Assembly (NCBI GenBank): GCA_943842505.1
Contig: CALTDI010000021.1
Location: forward strand, 25,722-89,721
Reading direction: 5' to 3'
DNA: 64,000 bases
Source of the DNA: an uncultured Pseudomonadales bacterium
Lineage (GTDB): Bacteria > Pseudomonadota > Gammaproteobacteria > Pseudomonadales > Pseudohongiellaceae
Shown here: positions 1 through 10,345 of the stretch, one piece after another
How the letters are laid out: each line of letters begins with the position of its first letter
Position numbering within the stretch: position 1 is the stretch's first letter
The notes under the pieces: model-generated
Told to the model about the DNA's origin: nothing
The model's database searches: none
Seen by the model: only the letters and a program-made list of their open reading frames with translations
Program-made: the position numbers and the translations under genes

Positions 1-728
1 TTAGTGGCGCCAGTCCCTGCGTTTATATTCGAGATCTGAAAGCTGGTCGCGGGAAACGCGTCATTGCCAGTGTCCCATGTGGTATTCGTTAGTTCGGCCA
101 GTGCGGGCAGGACCTTGTGAATAGGGTTGCGGGCGAGTTGTGGGTAGGCGACGTGACCTTGTATTCCTTGGACGCTAAGTTTCGCGCCCAGAGAGCCGCG
201 GCGACCAATCTTGACCGTGTCACCCAGTTTTTTACTGCTGCTAGGTTCTCCTACCAGGCAGTAGTCGATAGCCAGATTTCTTCTCGCCAGTTCCTGCATA
301 ACCCTTTGCGTGCCATCGATGGCAACGCCTTCCTCATCGCTGGTAATGAGAAAACCGATGCGGCCGCTAAGCGGCGCCTTCTCAAGAAAGTCTTCCACGG
401 CGGTAACCATCGCGGCAAGGCTTCCCTTCATGTCCGCGGCGCCTCTGCCATGCAGGTAGCCATCTGCAACCGTGGCGCTAAAGGGGGGATATTGCCACTG
501 CTCCTGTGGCCCTGTGGGTACCACATCGGTATGGCCCGCGAACACAAACAACGGTCCGCTTTCACCTAGGGTTGCCCAGAGATTTGTCACATCCCCATAC
601 TTTAGGGTCTCGATAGTGAAACCTAAGGCGGCCAGGCGCTGCGCTATTATCTGCTGACAGCCAGCGTCATCAGGAGTCTCTGAGGGACACTGTATAAGCT
701 GCTGCGCGAGTTTCAGGGTTTTACTCAT
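1..728 (-). CDS. dapE: Succinyl-diaminopimelate desuccinylase, 3' end truncated by window edge
   Basis: Reverse-complement reading from ATG at 728: [37 protein letters not shown]...[12 protein letters not shown]...[14 protein letters not shown], typical DapE/M20 peptidase motifs; adjacent to dapD. Confidence 0.93.
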   Translation of the reverse strand, partial: MSKTLKLAQQLIQCPSETPDDAGCQQIIAQRLAALGFTIETLKYGDVTNLWATLGESGPLFVFAGHTDVVPTGPQEQWQYPPFSATVADGYLHGRGAADMKGSLAAMVTAVEDFLEKAPLSGRIGFLITSDEEGVAIDGTQRVMQELARRNLAIDYCLVGEPSSSKKLGDTVKIGRRGSLGAKLSVQGIQGHVAYPQLARNPIHKVLPALAELTNTTWDTGNDAFPATSFQISNINAGTGAT

Positions 729-774
729 AATATTTTCTTTTTCTGCTTAAGCTGGCATCTGCTCAGCTAGTTCT

Positions 775-1818
775 TTAGTTATGGCTGTGTAAGTCGTCGT
801 TGAGACTAATGAAAGATTTAAGAGGAACGCATTCTACCGTGCCGGAAAGCGAGTTGCGGCGGTAGAGTAAATTTTCTACACCCACCATCTCCTTAGCCTT
901 AACAGTTTTCTGCAGAGCTCCATCGTGTGCAAGCACACTTAGCTTGGTGCCGGCGGTGAGATACAGACCCGCCTCGACCGTGCAGCCGTTCGCCAGGGGT
1001 ATACCGATACCGGCATTGGCGCCTATGAGGCAATTCTCGCCTACGGAGATAATCTCGGTGCCACCTCCAGAGAGAGTGCCCATCGTGCTGCAGCCACCGC
1101 CAAGATCGCTGTTAGCGCCGATCATGACGCCTGCGGATATGCGTCCTTCAACCATCGCCGGGCCTTCGGTGCCCGCATTGAAGTTCACGAAACCCTCATG
1201 CATGACTGTGGTACCGGCGCCTAGATAGGCCCCTAGGCGAACTCGTGCCGTATGCGCAATACGCACACCGGCGGGAACTACATAATTGGTCATCTTGGGA
1301 AATTTATCCACGGAAGCCACTTCCAGAGTTTCTCCGCGTAGCCTCGCACTAAGTTGTCGCTGTGGAAGTTCATCGAGGTCGATAGCGCCTTCACCGGTCC
1401 AGGCTAAATTGTGTAACACCGCAAACATTCCATTCAGGTTTAGGGAATGAGGCTTGGTGAGTCGATGCGAGAGTAGATGTAGCTTAAGGTAAGCTTCCGC
1501 AACACTTGCTGGTGCGCTGTCGGTGTGCAGCACACAGGCAATGACCTGCCCCTTGCCTGCAGCCATCTGCGTTAGCTGTTCGGCATGATCGGCAAAGCCT
1601 GCTTCTGAGAGGCCTGAGGCTAGCGTAGTCGTCGTGTCTGCATCCAACTCTACAACACTATTCTCATTCGGCGAGATAGCGCATGACTGCATAAGTACAC
1701 TGCTGAGCGCCGGGTCGGGGCTGAGTAGTGGTTGCGGATAGTAGACTTCAATGATCTGTTGCTTGGCATTGTGTGTTGCCAGCCCGATGCCCAGGCTATG
1801 TACTGCTGTATCGTTCAT
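775..1818 (-). CDS. dapD: 2,3,4,5-tetrahydropyridine-2,6-dicarboxylate N-succinyltransferase
   Basis: 347 aa ORF with left-handed beta-helix repeats (VRLGAYLGAGTTVMHEGFVNFNAGTEG...MIGANSDLGGGCSTMGTLSGGG); next to dapE. Confidence 0.93.
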   Translation of the reverse strand: MNDTAVHSLGIGLATHNAKQQIIEVYYPQPLLSPDPALSSVLMQSCAISPNENSVVELDADTTTTLASGLSEAGFADHAEQLTQMAAGKGQVIACVLHTDSAPASVAEAYLKLHLLSHRLTKPHSLNLNGMFAVLHNLAWTGEGAIDLDELPQRQLSARLRGETLEVASVDKFPKMTNYVVPAGVRIAHTARVRLGAYLGAGTTVMHEGFVNFNAGTEGPAMVEGRISAGVMIGANSDLGGGCSTMGTLSGGGTEIISVGENCLIGANAGIGIPLANGCTVEAGLYLTAGTKLSVLAHDGALQKTVKAKEMVGVENLLYRRNSLSGTVECVPLKSFISLNDDLHSHN

Positions 1819-1838
1819 TTGATCAGGGTCCTTGTAGT

Positions 1839-2186
1839 TCAGCCTTGCACTAATTCTTGAATTTTTTCTTTATCGAATCCTAGCAGCCAGTTGCCACCGC
1901 TTTCTATGATGGGGCGTTTAATTAGCGAAGAGTTCTCACACATCAACTTGATCGCGGATGCCTGATTCAAACTTTTTTTGACTGAATCCGGCAGTTTACG
2001 CCAGGTAGTGCCACGAGTATTAACCAGAGATTCGTAGTCAAAATGTTCTAGAAATCTCTGTATAAGCGCTTCGTCGCAGCCTAGCTTCTTGTAATCGTGG
2101 AAGTGATACTCGATGCCTGATTCCTGGAGTAGGGCGCGGGTCTTCTTGATGGTATCGCAGTTGTTGATTCCGTATAAAGTAGTCAT
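1839..2186 (-). CDS. ArsC/Spx-family thioredoxin-fold reductase (YffB-like)
   Basis: 115 aa, MTTLYGINNCDTIKKTRALLQ...LVNTRGTTWRKLP; ArsC-like family signature and dap context. Confidence 0.85.
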   Translation of the reverse strand: MTTLYGINNCDTIKKTRALLQESGIEYHFHDYKKLGCDEALIQRFLEHFDYESLVNTRGTTWRKLPDSVKKSLNQASAIKLMCENSSLIKRPIIESGGNWLLGFDKEKIQELVQG

Positions 2187-2217
2187 ATCGAGTGCACAAA
2201 ATTACTTGCTTAGAAGA

Positions 2218-4953
2218 TTAGGTATTGAGTCGCTGCTCTAGCTCTGCTTTCAACTCGGCGGTAATTTTGTCAATGGTTTCCTGTTTATCGATTGGCTTGT
2301 TGCTATGATCGGTTACGAAGAATAAATCCTCGACTCGTTCCCCCAGGGTAGTAAGGCGCGCATCCTTGAGATTGATTGCGTTATTGGCAAAAACCTTGCC
2401 GATGCTGGCAATAATGCCGGACTGGTCCGGACAGTTTATCTCGATGGTCGAATAGTCTCGCTCGGGTGAATTAAGCCAGTTTATTTCTATTCCGTGGCCA
2501 AAATATTTGTCCTTACGACTTTGGCGAACGTGTGCCGGAGAAATTGCCGTCATGTCGGAGTTGAGGTAATCGGTGACCACTTTCTGAATCTCGGCGAGGC
2601 GTGTCGGGTTGTTTCCCACGGGTTTTCCCGAGGCCTCTAAGACCATATAGGTATCCATGCAGTAATCGTTATCTGAGGTAAAAATTCGTGCGCCCTGAAT
2701 ATTCAGGTTTAATTTTTCGAATGCGGCCGCACTCTTGGCAAACAGGAAATTGCTGTTCTTCGTGTAGATAAATATCTGGGTGGCACCCTCTACGGCGTTC
2801 TGCAGTAGATCATTCGATACCAGTGGCCCGGAACCTGCGAACCTCGCGATGGCTTCGGTATGCCAGATAATGTTCGCCGCAGATTCCCGCAAAAAATACT
2901 CATCGTTGGCGTTCGTCCAGATCTGCTGTACGCGCTCTTCATCAATGCCGTGCTCTGTCAGCTTGGTGAGGGCCGTTTCTTTCTTGTCGGCGATGCGCTC
3001 CTCGCGGTCACGGGGGTTCTCAAGGCCAAGGCGTAAGGCGCGCTTGGTATTGAGATAGAGCTGCTTCATCAGGCTCGCTCGCCAGCTATTCCATAACTCT
3101 GGATTCGTGGCGCGAATGTCCGCAACCGTCATGGTGTACAGATAATCCAGGTGCAGCTTGTCACCCATCGCGGTTGCGAATTCATGGATAACTTCGGGGT
3201 CACTAATATCCTTGCGTTGAGCCGTCATGGACATGAACAGATGTTTGTCCACCAGCCAAACCACTAGCTTGGTGTCCCAGCTGCTGAGCCGGTGCCTCTT
3301 ACAAAAATTTTCGGCGTCTACCATGCCTAGCGTGGAGTGATCGCCGCCGCGTCCCTTCGCAATATCGTGGTACAGGCCGGCGATGTAGAGAAGCTCCACC
3401 TTGGGAAGGTTCTTGAATATATGCGCAGCTACCGGATATTTTTCGACCGCATCAGGCAATCGGAACAGGCGCATATTCTCAACCACCTGCAGAGTGTGTG
3501 CATCCACCGTGTAAATATGAAATAGATCGTGTTGCATCTGCCCGGTAATCTGCTCGAACTCTGGAAGGTAGCGCCCCAGGATTCCATAGCGCGCCATGCG
3601 ACGAATCTGCAGGGTCATATAATGCGGCGAACGTATTAGCTCCATGAATAGAGTGACGTTGCGAATATCGTGCCGGTACTCCTCATCTATTAGGCGCCGG
3701 CTATCGCGCAACAGACGAATCGTCGATGCGCGAATGGCTTCGATCTGCGGGTTCTGTCCCATCAGCACAAAGATCTCCAGAAGTGCCGAGGGGTAGCGCT
3801 TAAACACTTCCGGATAAATAACTTCGATGTAGCCGTTACGGATCTGGAAGCGATTGTTTATCTTCTCAATCTTGACCCTTTCACCCTCGCGAAGAATCGC
3901 CTCGTCGAAGTGTTGTAGGAGAACATCGTTAAGTGCGCGCAAATTTGCCACGGCACGGTAGTACTGTTTCATGAGCTTTTCGACGCCAAGACTCTTCTCG
4001 TCATCGGCGTAGCCAAAAAGTTTGGCGAGCTCTCTCTGTTTGTCGAATAACAGGCGGTCTTCCCTGCGGCCTTCTAGCAGATGCAAACCGTAGCGCAGTT
4101 TCCACAGAAACTGCTGTCCCTTGTTGAGCATGGTCATCTCGGACTCTTTCAGGAAGCCCAGATCAACCAGGTCTTGAAACGAACTCGCAGCGAAGTGTCG
4201 CTTAGCCACCCAGGCGATGGTTTGAATGTCTCTGAGGCCGCCTGGCGAGGTTTTTACATTCGGCTCCAGTGCGTAGTCGACATCGTGATATTTCTCGTGG
4301 CGCGCGTTCTGTTCGTCCCATTTCGCACGCAAAAACTGCTTGATTGGCCAGACCCGCTTACCGGTGGTCAGGGCGTACATCTCTTTCTGTAGTTCGACTG
4401 GCCCGACTATCGTGCGCGATTCCATCAGGGCGGTGGCTACGGTAATGTCATTAACCGCTTCACTCTTGCATTGCTTGATGGAGCGAACACTCTGACCAAT
4501 CTCCAGTCCAATGTCCCACAGCAGGGTAAGGAAAGTGCTAATGCAGCCCTTATAGCGAGTGGCGTTATCTTTGCGCGTGAGAATCAGGATGTCGATGTCG
4601 GAATGGGGTAGGAGTTCCCCGCGGCCATAGCCACCCACGGCGACCAGGCTAATATTCTTTTCATCGGGCCAGGGCTGTGCCTGCCAGGCCAGTTTTAAAA
4701 TCTGGTCCACGACCCACGCGCGGCCCGAAACGATCTCGGTAATACTCAGGTTAGCCTTATAACGCTCATCCAGAATATTGCTTGCCGTCTCCATGGCCTT
4801 CTTAAACGGCTTTATCTTATTGCTTGAGTTAGCCAGTTCGACTTCGAGTGCTGCAACGTCGAGCAGGGCGGTGCCCAGCTCGAAATCATCGTCGCTGAAT
4901 TGCTCATCGATAGCGAGGGTATCCGGGGTCAAGGCTAGAGTATCCGGATTCAA
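2218..4953 (-). CDS. glnD: [Protein-PII] uridylyltransferase / uridylyl-removing enzyme
   Basis: 911 aa; nucleotidyltransferase GGYGRGELLPHSDIDILIL, HD domain (YHDIAKGRGGDHS), C-terminal ACT domains. Confidence 0.97.
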   Translation of the reverse strand: MNPDTLALTPDTLAIDEQFSDDDFELGTALLDVAALEVELANSSNKIKPFKKAMETASNILDERYKANLSITEIVSGRAWVVDQILKLAWQAQPWPDEKNISLVAVGGYGRGELLPHSDIDILILTRKDNATRYKGCISTFLTLLWDIGLEIGQSVRSIKQCKSEAVNDITVATALMESRTIVGPVELQKEMYALTTGKRVWPIKQFLRAKWDEQNARHEKYHDVDYALEPNVKTSPGGLRDIQTIAWVAKRHFAASSFQDLVDLGFLKESEMTMLNKGQQFLWKLRYGLHLLEGRREDRLLFDKQRELAKLFGYADDEKSLGVEKLMKQYYRAVANLRALNDVLLQHFDEAILREGERVKIEKINNRFQIRNGYIEVIYPEVFKRYPSALLEIFVLMGQNPQIEAIRASTIRLLRDSRRLIDEEYRHDIRNVTLFMELIRSPHYMTLQIRRMARYGILGRYLPEFEQITGQMQHDLFHIYTVDAHTLQVVENMRLFRLPDAVEKYPVAAHIFKNLPKVELLYIAGLYHDIAKGRGGDHSTLGMVDAENFCKRHRLSSWDTKLVVWLVDKHLFMSMTAQRKDISDPEVIHEFATAMGDKLHLDYLYTMTVADIRATNPELWNSWRASLMKQLYLNTKRALRLGLENPRDREERIADKKETALTKLTEHGIDEERVQQIWTNANDEYFLRESAANIIWHTEAIARFAGSGPLVSNDLLQNAVEGATQIFIYTKNSNFLFAKSAAAFEKLNLNIQGARIFTSDNDYCMDTYMVLEASGKPVGNNPTRLAEIQKVVTDYLNSDMTAISPAHVRQSRKDKYFGHGIEINWLNSPERDYSTIEINCPDQSGIIASIGKVFANNAINLKDARLTTLGERVEDLFFVTDHSNKPIDKQETIDKITAELKAELEQRLNT

Positions 4954-5723
4954 AGTGATTCGTCAGAACGACGAGTAAAGACTTCGCAGCCATCACTGGT
5001 GACAGCCATCGTGTGTTCCCACTGGGCGGAGAGCCTGCGATCCTTCGTAGTTACAGTCCATCCATCCTTCTTGGACAGTTTCGTGTAGCGAGTGCCCGCA
5101 TTGAGCATCGGTTCGATAGTAAAAGTCATGCCCTCGACCAGCGTAGTGCCCGTGGCAGGTCTGCCAAAATGCAGTACCTGTGGCTCTTCATGAAAGATGC
5201 GTCCAATGCCGTGGCCGCAATACTCTCTAACGATGGAATAGTTATGTGCCTCGCCATGCTGCTGAATAATATGACCGATATCACCGAGGGTGATGCCGGG
5301 CTTAACAAGTTCGATAGCCTTGTAGAGACATTCCTGAGTCACTTTGATCAGGCGCTTCGCATGGTCTGGCACGTCGCCGACACAGAACATCTTGCTGGTA
5401 TCGCCATGGAAACCATCCTTGATAACAGTGACATCAATATTGATGATGTCTCCGGATTTCAGGGTCTTGCCGTCACTGGGGATGCCGTGACAAATCACGT
5501 GATTAACCGAAGTACAGACGGATTTAGGAAAGCCATTGTAGTTAAGAGGTGCAGGAATAGCCTGCTGCACGTTAACGATATAGTCGTGGCAGATTTTGTC
5601 GAGTTCGCCAGTGCTTACTCCAGGCTGCACATGAGGGCCAATCATTTCCAGAACTTCAGAGGCCAGTTTGCCAGCCACGCGCATCTTCGCAATATCGTCG
5701 GCCGTTTTAATGTGAATTGTCAT
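4950..5723 (-). CDS. map: Type I methionine aminopeptidase
   Basis: 257 aa; MTIHIKTADDIAKMRVAGKLASEVLEMI...CHGIPSDGKTLKSGDIINIDVTVIKDGFHGDTSKMF; divergent from rpsB as usual. Confidence 0.96.
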   Translation of the reverse strand: MTIHIKTADDIAKMRVAGKLASEVLEMIGPHVQPGVSTGELDKICHDYIVNVQQAIPAPLNYNGFPKSVCTSVNHVICHGIPSDGKTLKSGDIINIDVTVIKDGFHGDTSKMFCVGDVPDHAKRLIKVTQECLYKAIELVKPGITLGDIGHIIQQHGEAHNYSIVREYCGHGIGRIFHEEPQVLHFGRPATGTTLVEGMTFTIEPMLNAGTRYTKLSKKDGWTVTTKDRRLSAQWEHTMAVTSDGCEVFTRRSDESL

Positions 5724-5902
5724 CGATTTGCCAGTTGTTCTCTGTAGGGAATGCCGCTAACGGCAAAAGCTGGCTATTGTAATGCAGGAGTTGTCTTTGT
5801 AACAGAGGAGTAACAGGGGTTTCCGGCTCAGACCAGGCCATGAGAGTGGCGCATAATGGGGCATACAGGACACATACTTGTCTGCGGGGGTGTGAGATTT
5901 TC

Positions 5903-5939
5903 TTTCAGTACCGGCGTCATTGTGGTATAAAGCGGCGCG
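5903..5939 (+). promoter_or_regulatory. Candidate sigma70 promoter for rpsB operon with GC-rich discriminator
   Basis: TTTCAG (5903-5908), 17-nt spacer, TATAAA (5926-5931), then GCGGCGCG; leaves a ~200-nt leader before rpsB. Confidence 0.45.
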
Positions 5940-6140
5940 TTTTAGTGGTTGCTGCCTCTTATTTCCGTATCTTGGTTGCGGGATTCCAAGGGTGAGTAAT
6001 CCTCTTAGGCGTAAAAATTAACTTTAACTAACGTCGCACATGCACCGTCACATGAGTTCTGGGTGCCTCTCTGAAGACAGTTTTCAGATTGGTTGAGCCA
6101 TGGGGTGTATGGAGGCCTAACCCAAACCGAAGGAAACATT

Positions 6141-7166
6141 ATGACTGTAAGTATGAAAGAGATGCTCCGCGCAGGAGTTCATTTCGGGCACCAGTGTCGC
6201 TACTGGAACCCCAAAATGGAGCAATATATCTTTGGCTCCAGAAACAAAATTCACATCATCAACCTCGAGCACACCGTTCCCGCACTTAATTCCGCGCTGG
6301 AAGAAGTTGCCTATCTTTCTGAAAAGAAAAGGAAAATTCTTTTTGTTGGAACCAAGCGAGCTGCAGGCAAGATCATCAAGCAGGAAGCAGAACGCGCAGG
6401 AATGCCGTATGTAAATCATCGCTGGCTCGGTGGTATGTTGACAAACTACAAGACGATTCGTGGCTCTATCAAGCGCCTGAAGGATCTTGAGCAACAAGAG
6501 ACAGACGGTACATTGAGCCGCCTGACCAAGAAAGAGGCGCTAATGCGCACTCGCGCTAAAGAGAAGCTGGAACGCAGCATCGGCGGGATTAAGGATATGG
6601 GCGGTCTTCCAGACGCACTATTCGTAATCGATGTCGATCATGAGCGTATCGCGGTTACAGAAGCTAATAACCTGAAGATTCCGGTGATTGGTATCGTTGA
6701 TACGAACAGCAACCCAGACGGCGTGAACACCGTCATTCCGGGTAACGATGACGCGATACGTGCGATTCAGTTGTATGTGACTGCTATAGCCGATGCCTGT
6801 GTAGAGGGACGCGAGAAGAATGGTTCTGCCGCAAGCAATAGCGAATTCATCGAGATCGATGAAGACGTAGTCGCTGAGACAGCCGAAGCGGCGCCAGCAG
6901 AAACTGAAGCTGCACCTGTTGCAGAGGCCGCGGTTGAGACTGCGGAGCCGGCTGCTACTGAAGCGCCAGCTGCTGAACCTGAGCAAGCGGAAGCTGCTCC
7001 TGCCGAGGAAGCAGAAGCTGCTCCTGCAGAAGAAGCAGAGCCTGAGGCGGTTGAGAAGGCGCCAGCAAAGAAGGCGCCTGCTAAGAAGAAGGCTCCAGCT
7101 AAGAAAAAAGCCCCTGCTAAGAAGAAAGCTCCAGCCAAGAAGAAGGCTGATGAGGCTGACTCTTAA
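6141..7166 (+). CDS. rpsB: 30S ribosomal protein S2 with long Ala/Glu/Pro then Lys-rich C-terminal extension
   Basis: [32 protein letters not shown]...; start assigned at 6141 (AAGGA upstream) rather than 6093. Confidence 0.97.
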   Translation: MTVSMKEMLRAGVHFGHQCRYWNPKMEQYIFGSRNKIHIINLEHTVPALNSALEEVAYLSEKKRKILFVGTKRAAGKIIKQEAERAGMPYVNHRWLGGMLTNYKTIRGSIKRLKDLEQQETDGTLSRLTKKEALMRTRAKEKLERSIGGIKDMGGLPDALFVIDVDHERIAVTEANNLKIPVIGIVDTNSNPDGVNTVIPGNDDAIRAIQLYVTAIADACVEGREKNGSAASNSEFIEIDEDVVAETAEAAPAETEAAPVAEAAVETAEPAATEAPAAEPEQAEAAPAEEAEAAPAEEAEPEAVEKAPAKKAPAKKKAPAKKKAPAKKKAPAKKKADEADS

Positions 7167-7226
7167 TAGACGCTTATTCCTGCTAACAGAATTCCCTGCT
7201 TGGCAGTAGTGAAAATAGAGTTGGAC

Positions 7227-7251
7227 AAAGGGGGCTAGTAGCCCCCTTTTT
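7227..7251 (+). terminator. Intrinsic terminator/attenuator between rpsB and tsf
   Basis: AAAGGGGGCT-AGT-AGCCCCCTTTTT: perfect 10-bp stem, 3-nt loop, T run. Confidence 0.9.
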
Positions 7252-7309
7252 ACAGGCGATTTAATAGAAGAGTTTGCTCTTCGAAATGATTAGAAAGAGG
7301 CATTAAGAG

Positions 7310-8188
7310 ATGGCAAATATTACAGCGGGCATGGTTAAAGAGTTACGTGAAAGAACCGGCTTGGGCATGATGGATTGTAAGAAGGCGTTGACCGAAGCCG
7401 ATGGCGACATGGACAAGGCGATCGAAGACTTGCGCAAGGCGAGCGGCGTCAAGGCGGCGAAGAAGGCCAGCCGAGTGGCGTCCGAAGGCGTTGTGCTGAC
7501 CAAGATAGCCGAGGACGGCAATTACGGCGTTGTTATTGAGATTAACGCCGAGACTGACTTTGCGGCCAGAGACGATAACTTTTTGGATTTCGCACAGAAC
7601 GCATTAGAGCTGGCTTACGCGAATAGCGAAGCTGATGTTGCCGGGCTGTTAGATGCAGGCCTGGAAGATACCCGTCAGGCACTGGTGCAGAAGATTGGTG
7701 AGAATTGCAACGTGCGCCGTATAGAGCGCCTGCAGTTTGCTGCGGATGATAAGGGCGTTGTAGAGAGCTATGTACACAGCAATAACCGCATCGCCGTTCT
7801 GATCTCTATTTCTGGTGGCGATGAAGCGCTTGCCCGTGATGTAGCCATGCATATTGCAGCGGTCAATCCGCTGGTAGTCAGGGCAGAGGACGTACCTGAG
7901 GAAGAAATAGCGAAAGAGACAGAGATCTACTCTGCCCAGGCCAGAGAGAGTGGCAAGCCAGAAGAAATCATCGAAAAAATGATCAGTGGTAGATTGCGAA
8001 AATTTGTCGCTGAAGTAAGCTTGCTAGAACAGCCTTTTGTCAAAGACCCCGATGTTACTGTTGGTGAATTGCTTAAGGATGCCGATGCGAGTGTCGTGCA
8101 ATTTATCCGCTTCGAAGTGGGTGAGGGTATCGAGAAAGAAGAAGTAGACTTTGCCGAGGAAGTAGCGGCTCAAGTTAAAGGCTCCTAG
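7310..8188 (+). CDS. tsf: Elongation factor Ts
   Basis: MANITAGMVKELRERTGLGMMDCKKALTEADGDMDKAIEDLRKAS. Confidence 0.98.
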   Translation: MANITAGMVKELRERTGLGMMDCKKALTEADGDMDKAIEDLRKASGVKAAKKASRVASEGVVLTKIAEDGNYGVVIEINAETDFAARDDNFLDFAQNALELAYANSEADVAGLLDAGLEDTRQALVQKIGENCNVRRIERLQFAADDKGVVESYVHSNNRIAVLISISGGDEALARDVAMHIAAVNPLVVRAEDVPEEEIAKETEIYSAQARESGKPEEIIEKMISGRLRKFVAEVSLLEQPFVKDPDVTVGELLKDADASVVQFIRFEVGEGIEKEEVDFAEEVAAQVKGS

Positions 8189-8220
8189 GAGCTCAATGAT
8201 AGAGCGGATATCCCTGAAAA

Positions 8221-8940
8221 ATGCCAAATAAAGAACGTAAGTACAACCGTATTTTGTTGAAGCTAAGCGGTGAGGCTCTCACCGGAGATGGCGATTTTGG
8301 CATTGATCCTAAGGTGTTGGATCGAATGGCTGTGGAAATTGGGCAGCTAGTCGGTCTGGGGGTTCAGATTGGGCTGGTCATTGGTGGCGGCAACCTTTTT
8401 CGCGGCGCGGCCTTGCACGCCGCGGGAATGGAGCGAGTAACCGGCGATCACATGGGTATGCTGGCTACGGTGATGAATGCGCTAGCCATGCGAGATGCGT
8501 TAGAGCGTGCAAGCATTCCAACCCGTGTTATGTCCGCTATACCGATGAGCGGCGTGGTGGAGCACTATGACAGGCGCACCGCAATTCGCCACCTGGAAGC
8601 CAGCGATGTCGTTATATTCTCCGCCGGCACGGGAAACCCGTTCTTCACAACCGATACCGCCGCCTGTTTGCGCGGCATTGAGATCGACGCCGATCTGATC
8701 TTAAAGGCGACGAAGGTCGATGGTGTCTACTCGGCAGATCCGGAGCTAGATGCTAGCGCGGTTAAGTTCGATCGTCTGACCTATGACGAAGTCATCGAGA
8801 AGAAGCTGGGTGTTATGGACTTGACGGCTATCTGTCTAAGCCGCGATCATGAGGTGCCTATCAAGGTGTTTAATATGAACACACCAGGTGCTTTATTGAG
8901 CAATGTGATGGGTAAGCCCGACGGCACACTGATTGAGTAA
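8221..8940 (+). CDS. pyrH: UMP kinase
   Basis: 239 aa; [24 protein letters not shown]...[10 protein letters not shown]. Confidence 0.98.
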   Translation: MPNKERKYNRILLKLSGEALTGDGDFGIDPKVLDRMAVEIGQLVGLGVQIGLVIGGGNLFRGAALHAAGMERVTGDHMGMLATVMNALAMRDALERASIPTRVMSAIPMSGVVEHYDRRTAIRHLEASDVVIFSAGTGNPFFTTDTAACLRGIEIDADLILKATKVDGVYSADPELDASAVKFDRLTYDEVIEKKLGVMDLTAICLSRDHEVPIKVFNMNTPGALLSNVMGKPDGTLIE

Positions 8941-8969
8941 TGCTCGCGCCAGAAATTAGGAGTTAGAAA

Positions 8970-9527
8970 ATGATCGATGACATTATCGCCGACGCAGATG
9001 AGAGGATGCAGAAGAGCCTTGTCTCTTTAGATGACGCATTCAAGAAAATTAGAACCGGTAGAGCCCATCCAGCAATTTTGGATAGCGTGATGGTTTCTTA
9101 CTACGGCACCGATACACCCCTGAACCAGCTAGCGAATGTTACGGTTGAAGAGGGGCGTTCTCTGATCGTCTCTCCCTGGGAGAAGCCCATGATCGGTGAG
9201 GTTGAGAAGGCCATCATGAAATCCGACCTGGGCCTCAACCCTTCAAACAACGGTGACACAATTCGTGTGCCTATGCCGGCTCTTACGGAAGAGACGCGCA
9301 AAGAATATACCAAGCAGGCCAAGGCCGAAGCTGAGAATGCGCGCATAGCGATACGCAATATTCGGCGAGATGCGAATTCTGACATCAAAGATCTAGAGAA
9401 AGAAAAAGAAATCAGTGAAGATGAGCAGCGCAGAGCGGAAGAGCAGATACAGAAAATCACCGACAAACATATTGCGACTGTCGAATCCTCCTTCCAGACT
9501 AAAGAAGCGGACCTGTTATCCTTCTAA
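8970..9527 (+). CDS. frr: Ribosome recycling factor
   Basis: 185 aa; MIDDIIADADERMQKSLVSLDDAFKKIRTGRAHPAILD. Confidence 0.98.
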   Translation: MIDDIIADADERMQKSLVSLDDAFKKIRTGRAHPAILDSVMVSYYGTDTPLNQLANVTVEEGRSLIVSPWEKPMIGEVEKAIMKSDLGLNPSNNGDTIRVPMPALTEETRKEYTKQAKAEAENARIAIRNIRRDANSDIKDLEKEKEISEDEQRRAEEQIQKITDKHIATVESSFQTKEADLLSF

Positions 9528-9600
9528 ACCGGCTTTCAGTTAACGGGTTGCTCAACGTTGGCTCTAGGTCGTCCAGGCGCTGGGAATGTGATAACAAACA

Positions 9601-10344
9601 ATGACAGCTGCTAGCAAATCAGAAATGCCGCAACATATTGCCATCATCATGGATGGCAATAATCGCTGGGCTAAATCCAATCAGCTTTCAGTTAAAGTCG
9701 GTCACCGCCATGGTGCCGAGGCGGCGCGAGAGATCGTCAATTCCTGTCTCTCTCGAGATATCAAATACCTTACCCTATTCGCCTTTAGTAGCGAGAACTG
9801 GCTGCGTCCCCGGCAAGAGGTGCAGGGGCTGATGGCGCTGTTTCTAAGTGTTCTCAAACGCAAAGAGATCAAGCAGTTGCATCAGCGCAACGTGCGTTTG
9901 CAGTTCATCGGAAATCGCAGTAGTTTCTCTGAGAAGCTGCAGGAGAACATGCGCGAGGTCGAAGAGTTGACCTGCAATAATACCGGCACTACGGTTGTGG
10001 TAGCGGCCGACTATGGGGGTCGTTGGGATATAGCGAATTCGGTTTCCCAGATTGTCGACAAGGTTGCCTCCGGTGAGCTGGATAAAGACGCCATCGATGC
10101 CGATCTTGTGCATAAATACACGGCGATCAGCGAATATCCCGACCCCGATCTTTGTATTCGGACCGGTGGTGAACACCGTATAAGCAATTTCCTTCTTTGG
10201 CAGTTCGCCTATACTGAGCTCTATTTCACCGATTGTTATTGGCCTGATTTCGACGACCTGCAGTTTCAGCTGGCACTGGATGATTTTGCGAAACGTCAGC
10301 GTCGTTATGGCAGTCATGACGATCAAGCGTATATGGACGCCTAG
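9601..10344 (+). CDS. uppS: Isoprenyl transferase (undecaprenyl diphosphate synthase)
   Basis: HIAIIMDGNNRWAK...HRHGAEAAREIV. Confidence 0.97.
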   Translation: MTAASKSEMPQHIAIIMDGNNRWAKSNQLSVKVGHRHGAEAAREIVNSCLSRDIKYLTLFAFSSENWLRPRQEVQGLMALFLSVLKRKEIKQLHQRNVRLQFIGNRSSFSEKLQENMREVEELTCNNTGTTVVVAADYGGRWDIANSVSQIVDKVASGELDKDAIDADLVHKYTAISEYPDPDLCIRTGGEHRISNFLLWQFAYTELYFTDCYWPDFDDLQFQLALDDFAKRQRRYGSHDDQAYMDA

Positions 10345-10345
10345 C

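Noticed and set aside
117-569. 150-aa plus-strand ORF
   Set aside because: Antisense to dapE; its composition mirrors the conserved DapE coding frame.
5013-5747. 244-aa plus-strand ORF
   Set aside because: Fully antisense to map, which has unambiguous conserved motifs.
6767-7138. Minus-strand ORF of repeated '[17 protein letters not shown]'
   Set aside because: Antisense translation of the rpsB (APAKK)n-coding repeat, not a real protein.
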